From an uncultured Prevotella sp. (GTDB taxonomy: Bacteria; Bacteroidota; Bacteroidia; Bacteroidales; Bacteroidaceae): a stretch of 64,000 bases of DNA. This document shows positions 54,741 to 63,713 of the stretch, piece after piece (the first letter of the stretch is position 1; each line of letters begins with the position of its first letter). The position numbers were made by a program, and so were the translations under genes. The notes under the pieces were generated by a model. That model saw only the letters and a program-made list of their open reading frames with translations. It had not been told where the DNA came from and searched no databases. The stretch lies in the NCBI GenBank assembly GCA_934219025.1, contig CAKQDG010000001.1, positions 1 to 64,000 of the forward strand. Direction: 5' to 3'.

Positions 54741-56774
54741 ATGTATAGCAAAGACGAATTACTATCTAAAAATATCTCCGAATTAGAAGATATTGCAAAA
54801 AATATTGGAGTTCAACTAAATACTGCTGAACCACAAGAAGCTATAGTCTATGCAATTCTTGACAAACAAGCAGAAGTTGAGGGAAACAAAAATCCACTCG
54901 GGGCAAAAAGAAAACGCGTAAGAATAGCAAAGAAAGACACAGACAGAGTTTACACAGTAAAAGGAACTGACGGCGAAAACTTTGACTTGAAGAAAAGCAA
55001 ACAGGGAGCAAACGAAACAAGTCTGTTTGCAAACGAACAGATAGACTCACCAGAAACTTCTGACGAAGGAACAGCAAAGGCAATAGAAAAAGAAACTGCA
55101 CCTGCTCCAAAAAGAAGAGGACGCAAGCCCAAAGCACTGAAACTTGCAGAGGAAGCTGCAGCATTAGCTGCTGAAACTGCTGCTGAAATTAAAAATATGG
55201 ATACGACAAAAGCCGGAATGACTGACGAGACAGAACAGGAAGCACAAAATACGTATCCGGAAGTTTCCGATCAAACAAACACAGAAGACATTACCACTGA
55301 CGCAAAAGAAACGGCAGAGAACTATGATGCCCCAGAGGCTCAGTTTGCAAACGGCGAAACTGATACGACAGACGAAAGTCTTCAGCCAAGTCTAATCGCC
55401 CAGCTCCAGGCGAAAGTAAATGCACACAACGAAAAGGAAACAGAAGCCAAGGCAATAGAAAACAATACAGAAAACACTGTTTGGGAAGGGGATCCCGGCG
55501 ACGGTACCGACTTCATAACCATCGTAGACCTGCCGATAGAAGACCAAGCAGTGATGCCAAACTATGATATGTTTGACAATCCTACCACCCCACTACAGTC
55601 CAACGAAAACAATTTGTCGCCTTCTGTACAGCAGAATGCAAATACATACAACTTTGACAACATAATAACAGGAAACGGAGTGCTCGAAATAATGCCCGAC
55701 GGATATGGCTTTCTGCGCTCAAGCGACTATAACTACCTGTCATCGCCAGATGATATATACGTATCAAATGCCCAAGTGAAAAATTACGGGCTTAAAACAG
55801 GCGATGTCATAGAATGTCACGTTCGTCCGCCACACGACGGGGAGAAATATTTCCCACTGACCAATATTGACAAGATAAACGGAAGGGAACCGTCTGAAGT
55901 GCGCGACAGAATTCCTTTCGAACACCTTACCCCACTCTTCCCTGACGAGAAATTCTCACTTTGTGGCGACAGAGCAACGACAAACCTCAGCACACGTATT
56001 GTAGATCTATTTTCTCCTATCGGAAAAGGACAACGTGCACTTATCGTTGCACAGCCAAAGACCGGAAAGACAGTGCTGATGAAGGATATCGCCAATGCTA
56101 TTGCTGCCAACCATCCAGAAGCTTACCTCATGATGCTACTGATAGACGAACGCCCTGAGGAAGTAACGGATATGGCACGAACAGTAAATGCCGAAGTTAT
56201 TGCATCAACATTTGACGAACCGGCAGAAAGACACGTAAAAATCGCAGGCATTGTGCTTGAAAAAGCAAAACGCATGGTTGAATGCGGACACGACGTGGTT
56301 ATCTTCCTTGACTCCATAACACGACTCGCTCGCGCCTACAACACAGTATCTCCAGCCAGCGGCAAGGTATTAACAGGTGGTGTGGATGCAAATGCATTGC
56401 AAAAACCGAAAAGATTCTTCGGAGCCGCACGTAACATCGAGGGAGGCGGTTCTCTAACAATTATTGCCACTGCACTTATCGATACCGGAAGCAAGATGGA
56501 CGAAGTTATCTTCGAGGAATTCAAGGGAACAGGAAACATGGAACTTCAGCTTGACCGAAGCTTGAGCAACAAGCGAATATTCCCAGCTGTAAATCTGGTT
56601 GCATCAAGCACACGACGAGACGACTTGCTGCAAGACAAGACTACACTCGACAGGATGTGGATTCTGCGCAAATATATTGCCGACATGAACCCTGTGGAAG
56701 CTATGAATACAATCCACGACAATATAGCAAGAACACACGACAACGACGAATTCCTTATGACAATGAACTCATAA
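54741..56774 (+). CDS. rho: Transcription termination factor Rho with long disordered insert
   Basis: A 677-residue hexameric RNA helicase that ends transcription. The N-terminal helical domain is at ~1-45 ('[19 protein letters not shown]'). Residues ~50-300 are an acidic Glu/Asp/Thr/Asn/Ala-rich low-complexity insert that includes an AT-hook-like 'KRRGRKPK'. The RNA-binding cold-shock fold follows ('[17 protein letters not shown]'), then the ATPase with Walker A 'QPKTGKT' (~435-441) and '[13 protein letters not shown]', and the Q-loop region. E. coli Rho is ~420 residues, so the insert accounts for the extra length. Bacteroides Rho is known to carry a disordered insert that forms condensates. 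Confidence 0.96.
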   Translation: MYSKDELLSKNISELEDIAKNIGVQLNTAEPQEAIVYAILDKQAEVEGNKNPLGAKRKRVRIAKKDTDRVYTVKGTDGENFDLKKSKQGANETSLFANEQIDSPETSDEGTAKAIEKETAPAPKRRGRKPKALKLAEEAAALAAETAAEIKNMDTTKAGMTDETEQEAQNTYPEVSDQTNTEDITTDAKETAENYDAPEAQFANGETDTTDESLQPSLIAQLQAKVNAHNEKETEAKAIENNTENTVWEGDPGDGTDFITIVDLPIEDQAVMPNYDMFDNPTTPLQSNENNLSPSVQQNANTYNFDNIITGNGVLEIMPDGYGFLRSSDYNYLSSPDDIYVSNAQVKNYGLKTGDVIECHVRPPHDGEKYFPLTNIDKINGREPSEVRDRIPFEHLTPLFPDEKFSLCGDRATTNLSTRIVDLFSPIGKGQRALIVAQPKTGKTVLMKDIANAIAANHPEAYLMMLLIDERPEEVTDMARTVNAEVIASTFDEPAERHVKIAGIVLEKAKRMVECGHDVVIFLDSITRLARAYNTVSPASGKVLTGGVDANALQKPKRFFGAARNIEGGGSLTIIATALIDTGSKMDEVIFEEFKGTGNMELQLDRSLSNKRIFPAVNLVASSTRRDDLLQDKTTLDRMWILRKYIADMNPVEAMNTIHDNIARTHDNDEFLMTMNS

Positions 56775-56777
56775 AGT

Positions 56778-56819
56778 AGCAATAAGCCCGGTGAAAATTC
56801 TTTCACCGGGCTTATTGCT
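56778..56819. terminator. Strong bidirectional terminator after rho
   Basis: A perfect 19-bp stem (56778-56796 with 56801-56819) has a 4-nt loop and GC-rich core CCCGGTGAAA. It also closes the ileS operon coming from the right. Confidence 0.9.
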
Positions 56820-56845
56820 TAATACCCCAATTACATGGAAAGGTG

Positions 56846-57040
56846 TTACTTTATACCATCAACCTTTACTACTCCATCCAAATCCGTATAAAGAAATATA
56901 GGCATTTGTAGCCATTCCGTAAAAGGCAACTCGCTGACAAGAGGGTAAACGCTAACAGCGGTGTCTCCCTTAATCTCTACAACATATCTGCCAAGCAATT
57001 TCCCGTCAAGAAACACCTGACCAGAAGAAACTCTCCTCAT
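56846..57040 (-). CDS. Small conserved-looking protein, unknown
   Basis: A 64-residue protein that starts with ATG at 57040, 31 bp after the DUF4296 gene on the same strand, and ends 26 bp before the rho terminator. It contains 'GQVFLDGKLLGRYVVEIKGD' and 'PFTEWLQMPIFLYTDLDGV', suggesting a small beta-rich fold. There is no signal peptide or membrane segment. Its position at the end of the operon and sensible codon use support a real gene. No function is assigned. Confidence 0.65.
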   Translation of the reverse strand: MRRVSSGQVFLDGKLLGRYVVEIKGDTAVSVYPLVSELPFTEWLQMPIFLYTDLDGVVKVDGIK

Positions 57041-57071
57041 ATCGTTTGTCTTTATGGTTATAAAAGAGTTG

Positions 57072-57947
57072 TTAATTTAAACTTTTTATCCTCTTCTCGT
57101 CAGATACAATATTACTGTCTACCGGAACAAATTCTTTCTTACAGGCAGATGCTTTCCCAGCACCTATACCGAGATTCTCGTTTACATGACACTTGACAAG
57201 ACTGATATTTGACACGAACATCAATTTTAGAGTTGTAAAAGAAGAATGTTCCTGAGTTTGCAGACTAATAAAACCACGCACACTTTTTATACCCACTCTC
57301 TCGTCATCAGCAACAATAATGTCATAATGGCTTGAACTTGAAATATGAACAAAGTGCGATGCTGTACTGTCGTTGTTGAAGCGAACAGCAAGCATAGCGA
57401 CACCATCCTTATAACCATCTTGAAAAATAAACTGCGTGTCAAATGACAAGACAATTTTATCTCCTTTATGAAAAGTAGAATCCGCTACAAAATGAAAAGA
57501 CTCTACATTGTTCGGTACTATCGTCGCAAGGACAATGGAAGGAGATGCTTTCCAAATATTGGAAGTATCACCAGACAATGCATTCTCCCCAAATTTTGAA
57601 ATATCACCAGCCGAAGCACCCAAAGACACAGCTTCATCGTCAAGGCGCTTTGACAAATCTTCATATATAGCGAGAAATCTGTCTGAATGTCGCGTGTAAT
57701 ATACCAATGAGGAATCAAATTCAGCTTCGGTTATTCCGTATTTTTTGAAAACCGACTGTGTGTATAATCGTTTTTCAGAATCATCAGAATCATTTTCCGA
57801 AACCATCCCCATAGCGATATGATAATCGAAAAGAATATTTTCCATCTCGTCCGGCTGCAAATATTTACTTGGCACTTGCGGCTTGCACGAAAAGAAAAAA
57901 ACTGCAGTAAAGAGCAGAATGAAAAATGAAGTATAAGCTCTTTTCAT
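57072..57947 (-). CDS. DUF4296 lipoprotein
   Basis: A 291-residue lipoprotein with lipobox Cys21 ('AVFFFSC'). The first ~110 residues form the DUF4296 region ('LQPDEMENILFDYHIAMGM'). The remainder (~130-270) looks like a beta-sandwich with 'FHFVADSTFHKGDKIVLSF'. It is a Bacteroidetes-specific envelope family of unknown role. It lies 30 bp after lspA, whose product removes lipoprotein signal peptides, so the pair is functionally plausible. Confidence 0.85.
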   Translation of the reverse strand: MKRAYTSFFILLFTAVFFFSCKPQVPSKYLQPDEMENILFDYHIAMGMVSENDSDDSEKRLYTQSVFKKYGITEAEFDSSLVYYTRHSDRFLAIYEDLSKRLDDEAVSLGASAGDISKFGENALSGDTSNIWKASPSIVLATIVPNNVESFHFVADSTFHKGDKIVLSFDTQFIFQDGYKDGVAMLAVRFNNDSTASHFVHISSSSHYDIIVADDERVGIKSVRGFISLQTQEHSSFTTLKLMFVSNISLVKCHVNENLGIGAGKASACKKEFVPVDSNIVSDEKRIKSLN

Positions 57948-57977
57948 CTTAAAAACTGGAAATCTACAATGAATAGA

Positions 57978-58610
57978 CTATTTTTTTTCTAATGACAGCT
58001 GCGACAGTTCTTTTCGACAGAAAAGAATCAACATCACAAAACCGACACTAATACACGCATCTGCAAAATTAAACACGGGACTGAAGAAAATGAACTCATC
58101 TCCACCCCATACTGGTACCCACTCTGGCCATGTAGTTACAATCAATGGAAAATAAAACATATCCACTACCCTGCCGGTAAGGAATGTGGAATATCCTTGC
58201 CCGAAAGGAACAAAATATGACACATAGTAAGGCGACGAACCACTGAATACCAACCCATAGAACATACAGTCTATAAGGTTGCCGACAGCACCCGCAAACA
58301 CAAGGCTCAAAACAAGCACATACAACAAACGCGCGTTGATTTTTATCTGCCTAAAGATATAATAACCCAACAGACAGATTAAAGCCATACGGAAGAGACT
58401 GAGCACAGGTTTGTTGATAAATGTCATACCATAAGCCATGCCGTTGTTTTCTATAAATTTTATATAAAACCAGTTGGCAATACGTATATCACCTCCCAAA
58501 GGCATGGAAGTCTTTACCAGAATCTTTATTGTCTGGTCAATCAGCAAAACGACAAAAACAGTCAAACAGGCAATCAGCCCCTTCTTCTTCAATATATTTA
58601 CCGAACTCAT
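57978..58610 (-). CDS. lspA: Lipoprotein signal peptidase II
   Basis: A 210-residue inner-membrane aspartyl peptidase that cleaves prolipoprotein signal peptides. Four helices are visible. The catalytic Asp residues are in 'GNLIDCMFYG' and 'FNFADACISVG', the two LspA signatures. The protein is longer than E. coli LspA because of the loop around 'GSSPYYVSYFVPFGQGYS'. It lies 4 bp after the DksA-like gene, so the two are co-transcribed in the ileS operon. Confidence 0.96.
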   Translation of the reverse strand: MSSVNILKKKGLIACLTVFVVLLIDQTIKILVKTSMPLGGDIRIANWFYIKFIENNGMAYGMTFINKPVLSLFRMALICLLGYYIFRQIKINARLLYVLVLSLVFAGAVGNLIDCMFYGLVFSGSSPYYVSYFVPFGQGYSTFLTGRVVDMFYFPLIVTTWPEWVPVWGGDEFIFFSPVFNFADACISVGFVMLILFCRKELSQLSLEKK

Positions 58611-58614
58611 CTAA

Positions 58615-58998
58615 TCATTTCTTTCTTGCATTCTTCGACGCTACACTCAATGTTGCATGAGGAACGATACGAAGACGCTCTTTCGGTATTAACTCACCCG
58701 TAATGCGGTCAATACCATATGTTTTATTTTCAATTCTTACCAATGCAGCTTCCAGACCTTGAATAAATTTCTGCTGTCGGCTTGCCAACTGCATCATTTC
58801 TTCTTTCGACTGCGTGGAACTACCCTCTTCCAGAACTTTGTATGTAGGGGACGTATCATCCACATCATTTCCGTCAACGTTCATAAGAGAGCGCATCATC
58901 TGAGTATAATCACGACGTGCAAGGGCGAGTTTATTATTTATAATCTCTCTGAACTCTTCTAGCTCCTCGTCGCTGTAACGTGTTTTCTCTGTTGCCAT
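58615..58998 (-). CDS. TraR/DksA-family protein without zinc cysteines
   Basis: A 127-residue protein with a long coiled-coil N-terminus ('ELEEFREIINNKLALARRDY') and a C-terminal globule reading 'YGIDRITGELIPKERLRIVP'. That globule aligns with the DksA zinc finger, but none of the four cysteines is present and the protein contains no Cys at all. DksA-type proteins reach the RNA polymerase secondary channel and modulate rRNA promoters. Cysteine-poor forms are common in Bacteroidetes as I recall. It is nested between ileS and lspA in one operon. Confidence 0.88.
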   Translation of the reverse strand: MATEKTRYSDEELEEFREIINNKLALARRDYTQMMRSLMNVDGNDVDDTSPTYKVLEEGSSTQSKEEMMQLASRQQKFIQGLEAALVRIENKTYGIDRITGELIPKERLRIVPHATLSVASKNARKK

Positions 58999-59073
58999 AA
59001 TAGTTAGATTTTAAAGAATTTCATTTATTCAAAAAGTGACCACAGCGCAAAGCCATGGCCACAATTATAATTA

Positions 59074-62000
59074 TCAGGCTTTTACAACCTTTATATTTAC
59101 CTTCAATTCATCAATTTCCGCTTCTGTACCATCATTAGCTGCAAGCTCTATACTGTCGGCAAGAACCTGAGTCTTGATATAGTCTGCGTATCCGTCAAGG
59201 GCAGATTTAACTCTGTCATCAGGGGTGATCTCAACATTGATGCGGTCGGTAATCTCAAGTCCAGTTTCCTTACGAATATTCTGAATTCTATTGATAAGTT
59301 CACGAGCCAAACCTTCGTTAAGCAACTCGTCGTTAAGCTCCACTTCAAGTGCTACAGTAAGATTTCCTTCGTTGCTTACAAGCCATCCCGGAATATCCTC
59401 GCTGATAATTTCAACGTCGGCTGCCTCTACCGAAATATTCTGTCCTTCCACACATACAGTTATTTCACCATTTGTCTGAAGGGAAGCTATTTCATCCTGA
59501 GAAAGAGCACCCATTGCAGCAGCAATGCCTTTCATGAGTTTACCGAACTTCTTTCCCATTGTACGGAAATTACATTTCACCTTCTTTACAAGTACTCCAG
59601 CCCCCTCGACAAAGCGTAGCTCCTTTACATTTACTTCGCTCTTTATCAAGTCTTTAACAGCATCTATATGATTCTTTTGTTCATCATCAACTGCTGGAAT
59701 CATAATTGCCTGAAGAGGCTGACGTACCTTTATATTCACCTTACGGCGAAGAGCGAGAACCATTGATGTGATTTTCTGTGCCAGCCCCATTCTGGCCTCC
59801 AGATCAGTATCGATGAATCTATCGTCAGCCTCTGGGAATTTAGCCAAATGTACAGAACATTCACCCCCACGGCCTGTAACGCTTGTGAGATCCAGATAAA
59901 GTTGGTCGGCATAGAACGGAGCAAACGGTGCCATAAGTTTTGCCACTGTTTCCAAACAAACATACAGCGTTTGATAAGCTGAAAGCTTGTCTTTGCTCAT
60001 TTCCTTTCCCCAGAAACGTTTACGGTTAAGGCGGACATACCAATTACTGAGATCGTCATTGACGAAAGCATCGATAAGTCTTCCGGCACGCGTCGGATCA
60101 TAATTCTGCAGTTCGCGATCTACTCCCTTTATCAGAGTGTGCAACACTGAAAGAATCCAGCGATCAATCTCCGGACGTTCTTCCAACGGAATATCTGGCT
60201 GTGAATAATCAAAGCCATCAACATTTGCATACAGGCTGAAGAAAGAATATGTATTGTATAATGTTCCGAAGAATTTGCGTCGAACCTCATCAACGCCATT
60301 TGCATCGAACTTCAGATTATCCCAAGGTTCGGAGTTTGTCATCATATAGAAACGCACGGCATCAGCGCCATACTTGTCTATCATGTCAAACGGGTTTACT
60401 ACATTTCCAACGTGTTTAGACATCTTGTTGCCTTTTGCATCAAGCACAAGTCCAGAAGATATCACGTTTTTAAATGCAACGCTGTCGAACACCATTGTTG
60501 CTATAGCATGCAGCGTGAAGAACCATCCGCGTGTCTGATCTACACCTTCGTTGATGAAATCCGCAGGAAAGGCGAGATGCTTGTCTATCATATCCTTGTT
60601 TTCAAAAGGGTAGTGAATCTGTGCATAAGGCATAGAGCCTGAGTCAAACCACACGTCAATAAGATCTGATTCACGCTTCATAGGTTTGCCCGTGTTGCTG
60701 ACAAGAACAATATTGTCAACATACGGACGGTGGAGATCTATCTTGTCATAATTCTCCTTCGAATAGTCACCAGGTACAAAGCCCTTGTCCTTCATTGGAT
60801 TAGACTGCATTATACCGGCAGCTACGCTCTTTTCTATTTCATCGAAAAGTTCCTGAAGTGAACCGATACAAATTTCCTCACCGTCTTCGTTGCGCCAAAT
60901 CGGGAGTGGAGTTCCCCAATAGCGTGAACGTGAAAGGTTCCAGTCGTTCAAGTTTTCAAGCCAATTACCAAAACGTCCAGTTCCCGTTGATTCCGGTTGC
61001 CAGTTGATAGTTTTGTTCAACTCTACCATACGGTCTTTCTTTGCCGTAGAACGAATAAACCAGCTGTCAAGAGGATAATAAAGAATCGGTTTGTCCGTAC
61101 GCCAGCAATGAGGATAGTTATGCACATGCTTTTCTATTTTGAACACGGTTCCATTCTGCTTCATTTCCATGCAGATTACAATGTTCAAATCTTCAGCCTT
61201 AGCAGCAGCCTTCTCATCATACTTGCCGTCTTTGTTGAACTCCGGTGCGTAAGCATTCTTTACATAGTCGCCGGCATGGTGTCCGTAGGCATCGGTATTA
61301 ACACAAACTTCAACAAAGTTTTTGTCAAGTTCACCTATAATATAATATTTTCCCTGAAGATCAACCATAGGACGAGTCTCGCCTCTTTTGTTGATTAGGA
61401 AGAGTGATGGTATCTTGGCATCTTTTGCAACTTTAGCATCGTCAGCACCGAATGTTGGTGCGATATGCACGATACCGGTACCGTCTTCTGTCGTAACATA
61501 GTCGCCTAGGATTACACGAAAAGCGCAATCTTCCATCTCCACAAACTTGTCTTTGCCCGTTTCGCTTTCAAAGACCTTCTCTGGATGTGCTGCAGCATAT
61601 TCTGCAACATAATCCGGAGCATTCCTATCCACCTTTGCCGTAGGCTTCACCCATGGCATAAGCTGTTTGTAATGTATGCCCTCAAGTTCCTTTCCAACAT
61701 ATTCACCCACAATACGATATGGCAGAATCTTATCGCCATGCTTGTAGTCATCCATAGGAGCATCCTTACCTTCGGACTTGAAATAAGAACCCAGCAAGGA
61801 CTCTGCCAAGACTACGGTGAGTTTCTCGTCATTATATGGATTATATGTTTGTACTGCAAGGTATTTTATCGAAGGACCTACACAAAGTGCCGTATTTGAG
61901 GCTAAGGTCCATGGTGTTGTTGTCCATGCCATAAAGCAAGGCTTACCCCACTTTGTCCACTCTTCCTTTGGCTCGACAATCTCAAACAGTGCCGTGCAAG

Positions 62001-62640
62001 TAGTGTCTTTAACGTCACGGTAGCAACCGGGCTGGTTCAATTCATGCGAACTTAACCCTGTTCCGGCCCCGGGGCTATACGGCTGAATTGTATATCCCTT
62101 ATACAACAAATCCTTACCATAAAGTTGTTTGAGCAACCACCATAAGGTTTCTATATATTTGTTGTCGTATGTAATGTATGGATGGTCGAGGTCCACGAAA
62201 TAGCCCATCTCTTCTGTCAGTTTACGCCACTCGGCAGTAAACTTCATTACATTTTCACGGCATTTATGGTTATAGTCCTCTACCGAGATATATTTTTTTG
62301 AGTTTTTGTTGTCGATATCAGCTTTTGTTATTCCAAGCTCTTTTTCAACACCCAATTCAACAGGCAGGCCATGGGTATCCCATCCTGCCTTGCGATAGAC
62401 CTGCATACCCTTCATTGTCTTGTAGCGATTGAAAGTGTCTTTTATCGAACGTGCCAACACATGATGTATTCCTGGATGACCGTTTGCTGAAGGCGGTCCT
62501 TCGAAAAACACAAACTGCGGACACCCTTCTCGCTCATCTATAGACTTGTGGAACACGTCGTTCTTGTTCCACATATCCAAAATTTCACTGTTTACTTTTG
62601 TCAGGTTCAACCCTGAATGTTCGGCAAATTTCTTAGCCAT
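59074..62640 (-). CDS. ileS: Isoleucyl-tRNA synthetase, long eukaryote-like type
   Basis: A 1188-residue class I synthetase that charges tRNA-Ile. The HIGH-type motif is 'GPPSANGHPGIHHVLAR' (~50-66), and the KMSKS motif is 'KMSKHVGNVVNP' near ~740. A CP1 editing domain lies between, and the C-terminus is long ('VALEVELNDELLNEGLARELINR'). The length and motif form suit the IleS2 clade. That clade is often naturally tolerant of mupirocin, but resistance is inferred, not shown. It leads the operon dksA-like, lspA, DUF4296 and small protein. Confidence 0.96.
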   Translation of the reverse strand: MAKKFAEHSGLNLTKVNSEILDMWNKNDVFHKSIDEREGCPQFVFFEGPPSANGHPGIHHVLARSIKDTFNRYKTMKGMQVYRKAGWDTHGLPVELGVEKELGITKADIDNKNSKKYISVEDYNHKCRENVMKFTAEWRKLTEEMGYFVDLDHPYITYDNKYIETLWWLLKQLYGKDLLYKGYTIQPYSPGAGTGLSSHELNQPGCYRDVKDTTCTALFEIVEPKEEWTKWGKPCFMAWTTTPWTLASNTALCVGPSIKYLAVQTYNPYNDEKLTVVLAESLLGSYFKSEGKDAPMDDYKHGDKILPYRIVGEYVGKELEGIHYKQLMPWVKPTAKVDRNAPDYVAEYAAAHPEKVFESETGKDKFVEMEDCAFRVILGDYVTTEDGTGIVHIAPTFGADDAKVAKDAKIPSLFLINKRGETRPMVDLQGKYYIIGELDKNFVEVCVNTDAYGHHAGDYVKNAYAPEFNKDGKYDEKAAAKAEDLNIVICMEMKQNGTVFKIEKHVHNYPHCWRTDKPILYYPLDSWFIRSTAKKDRMVELNKTINWQPESTGTGRFGNWLENLNDWNLSRSRYWGTPLPIWRNEDGEEICIGSLQELFDEIEKSVAAGIMQSNPMKDKGFVPGDYSKENYDKIDLHRPYVDNIVLVSNTGKPMKRESDLIDVWFDSGSMPYAQIHYPFENKDMIDKHLAFPADFINEGVDQTRGWFFTLHAIATMVFDSVAFKNVISSGLVLDAKGNKMSKHVGNVVNPFDMIDKYGADAVRFYMMTNSEPWDNLKFDANGVDEVRRKFFGTLYNTYSFFSLYANVDGFDYSQPDIPLEERPEIDRWILSVLHTLIKGVDRELQNYDPTRAGRLIDAFVNDDLSNWYVRLNRKRFWGKEMSKDKLSAYQTLYVCLETVAKLMAPFAPFYADQLYLDLTSVTGRGGECSVHLAKFPEADDRFIDTDLEARMGLAQKITSMVLALRRKVNIKVRQPLQAIMIPAVDDEQKNHIDAVKDLIKSEVNVKELRFVEGAGVLVKKVKCNFRTMGKKFGKLMKGIAAAMGALSQDEIASLQTNGEITVCVEGQNISVEAADVEIISEDIPGWLVSNEGNLTVALEVELNDELLNEGLARELINRIQNIRKETGLEITDRINVEITPDDRVKSALDGYADYIKTQVLADSIELAANDGTEAEIDELKVNIKVVKA

Positions 62641-62679
62641 ATATTCTATTCTATTTTTAATTTATTTTATTTTAGGTGG

Positions 62680-62710
62680 CAAAGATACATAAAAAAAAAG
62701 TCTTGGCAAA
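62680..62710 (-). promoter_or_regulatory. Consensus promoter of the ileS operon
   Basis: On the minus strand TTTG (62707-62710), 19-bp spacer, TATCTTTG (62680-62687), 40 bp before the ATG. No T-box or other riboswitch structure was recognised. Confidence 0.75.
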
Positions 62711-62849
62711 ATTGTTTATAAATTCTTTTGAAATAACATACGTACAACACATTTAAGCAAATGTAAATGTATGAATAATTGATGAAAGAAAAGAAATTAC
62801 ATGAACACTTAAAGTTGGTTAAATGTCTTTTTATTTAAACATACCATAT

Positions 62850-62857
62850 TAACTTTG
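62850..62857 (+). promoter_or_regulatory. -7 promoter element (TAACTTTG) of the DUF3256 gene
   Basis: Full TAnnTTTG match. Its final bases form the in-frame TTG at 62855, so the start is placed at the ATG 37 bp further on. Confidence 0.6.
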
Positions 62858-62893
62858 CATATCGGATTTACAAAAAAAAGAAAAATAGACACA

Positions 62894-63532
62894 ATGAGAA
62901 AAGCAATATCAATTATAGTTATCAGTATGATGGCGACACAAATCTGGGCTTCGTCAAGCATTGAAGAATCATGGAAGAATATGCCAGACAGCATCATTTC
63001 ATACTTTAACGCTGCTGTAAGAACAGAGATGCTCGACATGTATAATATTACACACGGAACAAAAACCAAGAATCTTCTGGGCGGACAATGCTGGATCGAC
63101 AGTGTATCCAACGACTTGATAGAAATGCACATCAACGAATCGACTACATTGCAGATTGCGACTTTCACATGCAACGACTCCACAAAAATCATGTGTATGG
63201 TTAAGGGGTACGGACAACCAACCCACGAAAGCAGCATATCATTCTATACTGAGGAATGGAGGAGAATAGACAGCACCTTTGGATTGCCTGACACACGGGA
63301 TGCAAAGCTCATGCTCAACATGCTCACCCACCGTCCGGATTCAATATCAGAAAGCAGATACAACGAAAGCATAAAAATGATAGAACCGGTAATGGTTACA
63401 GCCACCATAACATCAGAACATGAAATTATTTTCAACATAAATAATTCTATGCTTACTAAAGATGAAAATCGCGAAGTTGACAAGATAAAAAAGAAAAAAT
63501 GCTTTAAATGGAACGGCAAAATATTTAAATAA
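62894..63532 (+). CDS. DUF3256 exported protein
   Basis: A 212-residue protein with signal peptide 'MRKAISIIVISMMATQIWA', then 'WKNMPDSIISYF' and repeated short strands. It belongs to the Bacteroidales family DUF3256 as I recognise it; the role is unknown. The start is the ATG at 62894, because the earlier TTG at 62855 falls in the -7 box. It is a single gene between divergent ileS and the SprT-like gene. Confidence 0.82.
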   Translation: MRKAISIIVISMMATQIWASSSIEESWKNMPDSIISYFNAAVRTEMLDMYNITHGTKTKNLLGGQCWIDSVSNDLIEMHINESTTLQIATFTCNDSTKIMCMVKGYGQPTHESSISFYTEEWRRIDSTFGLPDTRDAKLMLNMLTHRPDSISESRYNESIKMIEPVMVTATITSEHEIIFNINNSMLTKDENREVDKIKKKKCFKWNGKIFK

Positions 63533-63563
63533 TGTTTATCTGTTATTTTCCCGACGGAAAAAA

Positions 63564-63594
63564 TTTGCATAAACGAAAAAATACCGTACCTTTG
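63564..63594 (+). promoter_or_regulatory. Consensus promoter upstream of the SprT-like gene
   Basis: TTTG (63564-63567), 19-bp spacer, TACCTTTG (63587-63594). The start codon is 119 bp further on, with an intrinsic terminator in between. Confidence 0.75.
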
Positions 63595-63638
63595 CATTGT
63601 GTTTTTCATGGTATTAGATTATTAAGGTTAATAAAAGA

Positions 63639-63667
63639 TTGGTTGTCGTGAGACAATCAATTTTTTT
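63639..63667 (+). terminator. Intrinsic terminator in the SprT-like leader
   Basis: TTGGTTGTC (63639-63647), 4-nt loop, GACAATCAA (63652-63660) with one G-T wobble, then seven T. It lies ~45 nt after the predicted transcription start and before the gene's ATG. Confidence 0.75.
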
Positions 63668-63713
63668 CTTTTTATAGGAACACAAAAAACGGAAAACAAA
63701 CCAGTTATCTTAT

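Noticed and set aside
62641..62893. T-box leader for ileS
   Set aside because: The gap holds a plain promoter 40 bp from the start codon and no specifier-loop structure.
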